From the NCBI GenBank assembly GCA_029778965.1, contig JAKPBL010000459.1, forward strand, positions 1 through 12,849: a stretch of 12,849 nt of DNA, given 5' to 3'. Positions 1 to 4,823 of the stretch are shown here, piece by piece. The position numbers and the translations under genes were made by a program. Every line of letters begins with the position of its first letter. Position 1 is the first letter of the stretch. The notes under the pieces were generated by a model. The model did no database searches. It was not told the origin of the DNA and worked only from the letters and a program-made list of their open reading frames with translations. The DNA comes from Bacteroidota bacterium. Lineage in GTDB: Bacteria; Bacteroidota; Bacteroidia; Chitinophagales; Chitinophagaceae.

Positions 1-1269
1 AGCATACCGCGCATCGAAGTATTTCCTTTCGGCAAAGGCGATCTCACCCATCAGCAGGAAAGATTTTGTTTTCTGTTCAGGGTTGTCAAATGCATTTCGG
101 ATGCTTTTTGCCAGGTGAACCCGGGCGGCGGGGTATTGTTTCCGGCTGGCCTCGATCTGTGCTAGTGTATAATAGATCAGGTCGCGGTGATTCGCATAGC
201 GTTCTCTTTTCGCCATTTTTTCCAGCGCGGCAATGGCAGCCTGCCAGTCGAGTTCGTTCGACATATCGAACTGCTGGGTGGCCTGCAGTTGTGCCGCCAC
301 TTCCATTACCGGGTTCAGCGTGTGTTTCATACAGCGCTGGAAAGCATCCTTGGCGACATCGCGTTTTCCCGTACGCGCGTACAACTGCCCGAGCAGGTAT
401 TCCCAGCGTGCCTGTTCTTCTTTATTCGCGGCATTGGGAAGGGCCTGCTCAAGGTAGAAAGCGGCGCTGTCGTATTGGGGCTGGTTATAGAAATAATAAG
501 CGGTCACCTCGGCCAGTGCCGGTCGTAGCCGGCCGGGGAAATCCGGGTCGTTGCGCAGGGTCTGGATAAGGGTAAATGCGGTGATGGCATTCTTCTGCGT
601 AATATGGGTCCTGATCAGCCAGATCAGGGCGTCGTTGCGGCTCGGCGGCTCCGAAAAGGCCCGTTGCGCCAGGTTGCGTTTTTCGAGGGTCGACACTTTC
701 ATGTTGTTACCGCCCTCGTTCGAATTACTGGCGATATACAGGTCGTACCCCTGTTCGTCTTTCGGGGCAAAAGCAAAATTCATGTACTGGAAGGTCAGGT
801 AGGCCGAATCGAGGGTATTGCGGAAATAATAGGCCTGGCCCAGTTGCAGGTAGAGATTGTCGATCCAGTTGTTGCGCAGGTCGTGCAAAAAAATGCCGGC
901 GTTGACTTTGTAGATGACCGAGTCAAGCTCTTTTTTCTGCGCCGACGTGGCTTCGAGGTTGTAGTTATAAAAGGAGAGCGGCTCGTCATAGCGGTCTGTA
1001 TGCTGGCTTTTGGCCATAGACAGCACCCGGTCGAGCTTTACCTGGGCGTTGAAAGCGTAATTGTAGTGGGTGTAGGTGTTTTGGGTGAACCGGCGGGGCA
1101 GGGTGAATTTCTTTTCACCCGTTTTTTCGGCCTTTAGTACCCGGTTTTCAAATTTCGCGGGCTTTTTCAGGTCTTCGCTGGTAAGGGTGGGTTGTGCCGA
1201 TCCGGTGATCCATCCGGCCGTGCACAGCAGGAAAAGCAGGATATGCTGGTAATACCGGGGGTTGATCAT
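1..1269 (-). CDS. TPR-repeat exported protein, PorW/SprE-like (partial, 3' end off the window)
   Basis: The reverse-strand frame is open from an ATG at 1267-1269 to the window edge, giving 423 residues with no stop, so the C-terminus lies outside. The N-terminus (about residues 1-26) is a signal peptide: basic/polar start, hydrophobic LLFLLCTAGW, then a GSA-Q cleavage site. Cys16 follows Leu rather than Gly/Ala/Ser, so it is a poor lipobox. Residues about 61-165 include a THYNYAFNA stretch and NNWIDNLYLQLGQAYYFR. Helical TPR-type units follow (for example WEYLLGQLYARTGKRDVAKDAF). This layout recalls the Bacteroidota PorW/SprE TPR proteins needed for type IX secretion and gliding; that match is from memory. 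A general periplasmic TPR scaffold is the alternative. It is divergent from the 1513 gene. Plus-strand ORFs across it are antisense shadows. Confidence 0.7.
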   Translation of the reverse strand, partial: MINPRYYQHILLFLLCTAGWITGSAQPTLTSEDLKKPAKFENRVLKAEKTGEKKFTLPRRFTQNTYTHYNYAFNAQVKLDRVLSMAKSQHTDRYDEPLSFYNYNLEATSAQKKELDSVIYKVNAGIFLHDLRNNWIDNLYLQLGQAYYFRNTLDSAYLTFQYMNFAFAPKDEQGYDLYIASNSNEGGNNMKVSTLEKRNLAQRAFSEPPSRNDALIWLIRTHITQKNAITAFTLIQTLRNDPDFPGRLRPALAEVTAYYFYNQPQYDSAAFYLEQALPNAANKEEQARWEYLLGQLYARTGKRDVAKDAFQRCMKHTLNPVMEVAAQLQATQQFDMSNELDWQAAIAALEKMAKRERYANHRDLIYYTLAQIEASRKQYPAARVHLAKSIRNAFDNPEQKTKSFLLMGEIAFAERKYFDARYA

Positions 1270-1339
1270 CTGCGCAAACTAACTGTATTAACACTACCGC
1301 CAAAGAAAATTTAGTTAAAGACGGCCGATTTCAGGCATA

Positions 1340-1436
1340 GCCCCGAGGGCATCTGCGTTGACTACAACGCGGGCCGGTCGAAGGCTATTGTATGAAAGCA
1401 GGGGCGGGCCACCGGCACCGGCGCAATTATTGCGCC
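1340..1436. repeat. cluster of inverted repeats in the divergent intergenic region
   Basis: The 243-base region 1270-1512 holds no supportable gene. It contains three perfect inverted repeats: GCCC/GGGC (1340-1350, loop 3), GCGTTG/CAACGC (1355-1370, loop 4) and GGCGCAA/TTGCGCC (1420-1436, loop 3). A longer-range GCCGGT (1373-1378) can also pair with ACCGGC (1411-1416). None is followed by a T-run, so they do not look like intrinsic terminators. They could be regulator binding sites or part of an untranslated or small RNA. The pairing is seen directly; a function is not. Confidence 0.4.
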
Positions 1437-1463
1437 AGACTGCCCGGTATTGGGATTCTTTGC

Positions 1464-1471
1464 TACATTTG
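1464..1471 (+). promoter_or_regulatory. putative -7 promoter element (TACATTTG)
   Basis: TACATTTG is an exact match to the Bacteroidota -7 consensus TAnnTTTG. It lies 41 bases before the ATG at 1513, a plausible position for transcribing the cluster that starts there. I see no convincing TTTG at the -33 position, so only half the promoter is supported. Confidence 0.45.
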
Positions 1472-1512
1472 AAGGCATCGTATGAAACCTTTGAAAAAAC
1501 CGAAATTTTTTA

Positions 1513-1908
1513 ATGGCTGAAAGCAATATAGATACCCCCCTTAAACGTTTACGGAACCGGTACCGCCTGGTGGTGATGAACGACGACAGTTACGAAGAGG
1601 TTGTCACCTTCAAGTTGTCGAGGCTGAGTGTGTATATCGGGTTGAGTACCGTGTTTGTCGTGCTGACCGGACTGACGGTTGCCCTGATCGTTTTTACCCC
1701 GCTTAAGCTGTATATACCGGGCTATGGCTCGGCCAGCGCCACGCGGGAGCTGCGGCAACTGAAGATCCGGACAGATTCATTACAGCAGGAGATGGAGTAT
1801 CGCGACAAATACCTGCAGGATATCAGGAAAGTATTACAGGGAGATGCGTCCGTAAAGTTGGATACCACCTCCCTCAATATACCGGCAACAGAAACATCCA
1901 CAGATTAA
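1513..1908 (+). CDS. membrane-anchored coiled-coil protein resembling the N-terminus of M23 peptidases
   Basis: 131 residues. Residues 1-38 are a basic cytoplasmic tail (LKRLRNRYRLVVMNDDSYEE). A single transmembrane helix spans about 39-61, followed by FTPLKLYIPGYG and a periplasmic coiled coil (about 78-108, ELRQLKIRTDSLQQEMEYRD). From memory, Bacteroidota envelope M23 peptidases near bactofilin genes carry the same tail, helix and IPGY motif before their catalytic domain. Here the protein ends after the coiled coil and has no zinc-peptidase motif. The next gene, a bactofilin, starts 11 bases after this stop, so the two are very likely cotranscribed. A role as membrane anchor or partner of the bactofilin filament is inferred from this context. 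Confidence 0.75.
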   Translation: MAESNIDTPLKRLRNRYRLVVMNDDSYEEVVTFKLSRLSVYIGLSTVFVVLTGLTVALIVFTPLKLYIPGYGSASATRELRQLKIRTDSLQQEMEYRDKYLQDIRKVLQGDASVKLDTTSLNIPATETSTD

Positions 1909-1919
1909 ATCCATTTACT

Positions 1920-2348
1920 ATGTTTAGCGGGAAATCCAAATCAGACACCATTATTGAATCGGGGAACGGCGGCACCAGCACCAGCCTTATCGGTAACGGC
2001 ACTACCCTCAAGGGCGATATCAGCAGCAATGGAGATATGCGCATCGACGGCACCCTGATCGGCAATATCAACAGCACCGCCAAGGTAGTGATTGGCGCCA
2101 ACGGGGTGGTTGAAGGCGACATTATCGGCGCACAGGCCGATATCATGGGCAAGGTGACCGGCACCATCAAAGTGAAGGAATTGCTCCAGCTCAAGGCCTC
2201 GGGTATCGTGAACGGTAATATCCACGCCGGGAAGCTGCAAATTGAGCCTGCCGCCACCTTTAACGGCGCCTGCCACATGGGCACCCCGGTGGAATCAAAG
2301 GCAACGGCCTCCATCAATGACAAGCAAAAAGACAGTAAAGCCGCCTGA
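1920..2348 (+). CDS. bactofilin (polymer-forming cytoskeletal protein)
   Basis: 142 residues. The core (about 22-118) is the repetitive Gly/hydrophobic right-handed beta-helix typical of bactofilins (DUF583): LIGNGTTLKGDISSNGDMRI, DGTLIGNINSTAKVVIGANG, VVEGDIIGAQADIMGKVTG and so on. Short disordered tails flank it, the C-terminal one rich in Lys/Asp. Bactofilins self-assemble without nucleotide into membrane-associated filaments and often organise peptidoglycan-modifying enzymes and cell shape. The upstream membrane coiled-coil protein is a plausible partner. Its 3' end overlaps the start of atpZ by 32 bases, suggesting translational coupling. Confidence 0.93.
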   Translation: MFSGKSKSDTIIESGNGGTSTSLIGNGTTLKGDISSNGDMRIDGTLIGNINSTAKVVIGANGVVEGDIIGAQADIMGKVTGTIKVKELLQLKASGIVNGNIHAGKLQIEPAATFNGACHMGTPVESKATASINDKQKDSKAA

Positions 2349-2562
2349 TAACCGCTGGACGCGCTGGCTGGGCCTCGGCGCCCAGTTTGCCGGCGCCATC
2401 GGTGTAGGATTATGGGCTGGAAACTGGCTCGACGGCCGGATGCATAAGGCTACTCCCTTATTCATCTGGCTGTTACCTTTGCTGCTAATCGCTGTTTTAT
2501 TGTACCAACTTGTTAAAGCAACAGCGAAAAGTAACGATGGAGAAAAGACCGATGATATTTAA
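2317..2562 (+). CDS. atpZ: AtpZ/AtpI-family small membrane protein
   Basis: 81 residues from the ATG at 2317. It has two transmembrane helices: about 17-38 (GLGAQFAGAIGVGLWAGNWL, with the family's GxxxG pattern and a W-L-D motif at the end) and about 47-67 (TPLFIWLLPLLLIAVLLYQL). This is the AtpZ (ATPase_gene1) pattern, small proteins linked to F-type ATP synthase assembly or to Mg/Ca transport. The in-frame ATG at 2242 lies deep inside the bactofilin gene and adds residues with no family likeness, so 2317 is preferred. No other start lies between 2317 and the first helix, so the 32-base overlap with bactofilin is real. No F-ATPase subunit gene follows within the window. Confidence 0.85.
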   Translation: MTSKKTVKPPDNRWTRWLGLGAQFAGAIGVGLWAGNWLDGRMHKATPLFIWLLPLLLIAVLLYQLVKATAKSNDGEKTDDI

Positions 2563-2932
2563 CCGCGACTTTCAGCTTCCCTTCCTGGTTTTTGTATTCG
2601 TAAATCTCAGCTTGCGGCTGTTCTCCGGCCGCCTGGCGCTGGCCGGCGTTGACCGTACCGTGGTGATGGTGGGTAACCTGGTGCTGTTTCTCGTTTTCTG
2701 GTTATCGCTTGTTATTCGAAGCCGCGGTACCGCCGATCCTAAATCGCCCGCCTTTCTGACGCCGGTGTATGCAGGCATGATGCTGAAGTTCTTCGGCCTG
2801 GGCATAGCTGCTTTTTTTTATATATACTTTGCACGCGACCAGTTGAACAAACCAGGTCTGTTCATTTGCATGGGTTTGTACCTGGTGTATTCGGTGATTG
2901 AATTGATCAACCAGCGTAAGCCGAATACCTGA
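2552..2932 (+). CDS. four-helix membrane protein in the AtpI position
   Basis: 126 residues from the ATG at 2552, which has GGAGA about 9 bases upstream and overlaps the atpZ stop. An in-frame ATG at 2537 (131 residues) is the alternative. Four hydrophobic segments lie at about 10-28, 38-55, 72-94 and 101-118, with charged loops between them and a KPGLF stretch before the last. I do not recognise a named family with certainty. In Bacteroidota a protein of this size and topology commonly sits between atpZ and atpB and is treated as AtpI-like; that is family context, not a motif match. Its TGA shares one base with the ATG of the next gene. Confidence 0.75.
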   Translation: MIFNRDFQLPFLVFVFVNLSLRLFSGRLALAGVDRTVVMVGNLVLFLVFWLSLVIRSRGTADPKSPAFLTPVYAGMMLKFFGLGIAAFFYIYFARDQLNKPGLFICMGLYLVYSVIELINQRKPNT

Positions 2933-3552
2933 TGCCCCGTAAAGAATATCCCATGCAGCAACTGGCGCATTTCCTGCCGCCGGGAGCCTTCGAAAAAGTG
3001 GTGACTCATATACAGCAGTACCGTGTTCACCTTAGCATTACCCGTGAGCGGCGCAGCCTGCTGGGCGATTACAGGCATGCCCATGCGGGCGCCCAGCACC
3101 GCATCAGCGTGAACGGCAACCTGAACCCGTATGCATTCCTGATCACCCTGGTGCATGAGCTGGCGCACCTGCTTACGTTCGACCGCTACCGGCACCGGGT
3201 AGCCGCCCATGGCAAAGAATGGAAGGCGATTTACCGCGACCTGCTGCGTGGCTTTCTGGGGGTGGGGATCTTTCCCGGCGATGTGGAGGCGGCCCTGCTG
3301 CAGAGCATTGATAACCTGCCGGCCAGCAGTTGCGCCGATGAACCGCTGATGCGGGTATTGCGCCGCTATGATTCTGCCGATGAAAAAGCATTGCTGGTGG
3401 AAGAGCTGCCTGAAGGGACCTTATTCGCCATCGCGGGCGGACGCGTTTTCCGTAAGGGGAAAAAGCTGCGAAAGCGCTACCAATGCTGCGAGCTGGCTAC
3501 CGGTAAACTTTATCTTTTCAGCGGTTTATATGAAGTGGAGCTGGCATCTTAA
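2932..3552 (+). CDS. SprT-like zinc metalloprotease-fold protein
   Basis: 206 residues. The zincin motif HELAH lies at residues 75-79 (His75, Glu76, His79). A third candidate ligand is His93 in AAHGKEW, the SprT-family arrangement. The N-terminus carries the family's strand region (HLSITRERRSLLGDYRHAH). The C-terminal part (about 165-206) is a small beta domain (GRVFRKGKKLRKRYQCCELA, then LYLFSGLYEVEL) with Cys185-Cys186 and Cys134. It lacks the two CxxC pairs of a full zinc ribbon. SprT-like domains in eukaryotic Spartan cut DNA-protein crosslinks; the bacterial role is unclear. The start overlaps the preceding stop (TGATG), so it is probably in the same operon. Confidence 0.88.
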   Translation: MPRKEYPMQQLAHFLPPGAFEKVVTHIQQYRVHLSITRERRSLLGDYRHAHAGAQHRISVNGNLNPYAFLITLVHELAHLLTFDRYRHRVAAHGKEWKAIYRDLLRGFLGVGIFPGDVEAALLQSIDNLPASSCADEPLMRVLRRYDSADEKALLVEELPEGTLFAIAGGRVFRKGKKLRKRYQCCELATGKLYLFSGLYEVELAS

Positions 3553-3563
3553 ACAGGATTAGC

Positions 3564-3571
3564 TATTTTTG
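3564..3571 (+). promoter_or_regulatory. putative -7 promoter element (TATTTTTG)
   Basis: TATTTTTG matches TAnnTTTG exactly and lies 18 bases before the ATG at 3590, implying a short leader. No clear -33 TTTG is present at the expected spacing. It suggests the beta-barrel gene is transcribed separately from the upstream cluster. Confidence 0.45.
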
Positions 3572-3589
3572 TATTAATAATCTGCTTAT

Positions 3590-4138
3590 ATGAGAAAACA
3601 ATTGTGCTTATTGACGGTATTGCTGGTAGTGACGGCAGCTACTGTATCGGCCCAAACGGAAAAGGGTGATTGGATGGTGGGCGGCAACTTTGCCCTTAAT
3701 ACCGCTAAAAACAACGCCGTTTTTAGTCTTACCCCTTCGGCGGGTTATTTTTTCGCCCGGAATTTTGTGGGCGGCGGCATTTTTTCGTTCACGTATTCAA
3801 AGCAGGGCGATGCGAAATCGACCAGCGTGGGTGCGGGACCCTTTGCACGGTATTATTTTGGCAACAGCCACCTGAAGCCAATGGTGGTAGCCGAATTTGT
3901 ATTTGGCAATACTGCCGATAAACTGGGCACTGAAAAAGTGAACAGCAGCTACCGGTCGATGTTGCTGGGTGGCGGGCTTGCCGCTTTCGTTAATGAAAAT
4001 GTGGCGATTGAAACCATTGCCGGGTATAACCGTTCCAAGCGGGAAGATTTTGACGGCAGTAACGGATTTGCATTGAAAGTTGGCTTCCAGGTGTACCTGT
4101 CGCCCCGCGGCATGCTCGACACTTACAAGAAGCGCTGA
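3590..4138 (+). CDS. outer-membrane beta-barrel protein (porin-like family)
   Basis: 182 residues. Signal peptide 1-21 (KQLCLLTVLLVVTAATVSA, cut before Gln22). The rest alternates hydrophobic and polar residues in short strands ending in aromatics, with repeated glycines: GDWMVGGNFALNT, FSLTPSAGYFFARNFVGGG, VGAGPFARYYFG, GLAAFVNENVAIETIAGY. It ends with GFALKVGFQVYL and a short charged tail. This is typical of the roughly 180-200-residue eight-stranded barrels common in Bacteroidota. No substrate or pore function can be assigned. It has its own -7 element upstream, and its stop abuts the stop of the convergent acetyltransferase gene. Confidence 0.8.
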   Translation: MRKQLCLLTVLLVVTAATVSAQTEKGDWMVGGNFALNTAKNNAVFSLTPSAGYFFARNFVGGGIFSFTYSKQGDAKSTSVGAGPFARYYFGNSHLKPMVVAEFVFGNTADKLGTEKVNSSYRSMLLGGGLAAFVNENVAIETIAGYNRSKREDFDGSNGFALKVGFQVYLSPRGMLDTYKKR

Positions 4139-4624
4139 TTACAATTTTTTCAGCATCCAGCGATCGCACCCGAAATGGCCCGACCGGCCCAGGGGTGCCG
4201 CCAGGTACTCAAAGCCTTCCCGCTCATAGAGCCGGAGGGCTTTTTTTAGTTCGGGAAGCGATTCGAGGTATACATGTGTATAGCCCAGCTCGCGGGCTGC
4301 TTCCAGGCAAAGCTTTGTAAGCGCGGTTCCGTTGCCACGGCCCCGTGCCGCCGGCAGGAGGTAGAATTTCACCAGCTCACAATAACCTGCGGGAAGGCCT
4401 TCGGTAGGATATACACCCGCGCCGCCCCACACCATGTCTTGCTCGTTTGTCGCCACGAAATAGCGGCTGCCCGCCTGTTGGAAGAGGCTGAACAAATCGT
4501 CTGTTGTAGGATCAAAATAAACCGTACCCGAACGGGCGGCATTAAATTCCGTAAGGGTATCTCTGATAATAGAAGCCAGCAGGGGATTGTCGCTCTGCCG
4601 GATAGCCCGAAAACCTGGTTCCAT
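4139..4624 (-). CDS. GNAT-family N-acetyltransferase
   Basis: 161 residues. The acetyl-CoA-binding motif A is visible at about residues 83-113: strand ELVKFYLLP, then the pyrophosphate loop R94-G-R-G-N-G99 and helix TALTKLCLEAARELG. Motif B follows (HVYLESLPELKKALRLYEREGFE, about 117-139), and the N-terminus has the usual ISL-like IRQSDNPLLASIIRDTL helix. Length and layout fit a single-domain GNAT. The acceptor substrate cannot be told. The start is the ATG at 4622-4624. A 29-codon ORF ends 35 bases upstream on the same strand and may be cotranscribed. Confidence 0.9.
   Translation of the reverse strand: MEPGFRAIRQSDNPLLASIIRDTLTEFNAARSGTVYFDPTTDDLFSLFQQAGSRYFVATNEQDMVWGGAGVYPTEGLPAGYCELVKFYLLPAARGRGNGTALTKLCLEAARELGYTHVYLESLPELKKALRLYEREGFEYLAAPLGRSGHFGCDRWMLKKL
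4230..4247 (+). terminator. candidate intrinsic terminator inside the convergent acetyltransferase gene
   Basis: On the plus strand AGCC-GGAG-GGCT is followed at once by a run of seven T. A G-U and an A-U pair can extend the stem to six pairs. It lies about 90 bases past the stop of the beta-barrel gene, which has no spacer of its own before the convergent gene. The stem is short, and the T-run also encodes lysines of the acetyltransferase, so it could be coincidental. Confidence 0.3.
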
Positions 4625-4659
4625 ACTACGAAACTAAGGTATTCGGGAAGATTACCGGG

Positions 4660-4749
4660 TTATCCCAGCACCAGTACAAATACCGAATAGAATAAAACCA
4701 GCGAAGTGAATATGGCCGCCAGGAAAATGCGGTCTACATGTTGTTTCAT
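4660..4749 (-). CDS. putative 29-residue single-helix membrane protein
   Basis: The reverse strand from the ATG at 4747-4749 reads MKQHVDRIFLAAIFTSLVLF, then YSVFVLVLG and a TAA at 4660-4662. It has a short basic N-terminus, then one hydrophobic helix of about 20 residues, the normal form of a small membrane protein. AAAAGG lies 7 bases before the ATG as a possible ribosome-binding site, and TATATTTT (4806-4813, reverse strand) is a near match to a -7 element. It fills the gap between the TonB receptor and the acetyltransferase. I do not recognise a family. The coding evidence is composition only. Confidence 0.4.
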   Translation of the reverse strand: MKQHVDRIFLAAIFTSLVLFYSVFVLVLG

Positions 4750-4823
4750 GCAATGCCTTTTGCGAATAACGTGCCAGGCTCGACAATAGTATGTGAAATA
4801 GCGTAAAAATATATCCGGCGCGG

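Noticed and set aside
604..1137. A 177-codon plus-strand open frame, with others at 66-569 and 187-528
   Set aside because: All lie opposite the TPR protein frame, which is open over the whole 1-1269 interval with a signal peptide and repeat units. The edge gene has no stop in the window, which makes the shadows look more important than they are.
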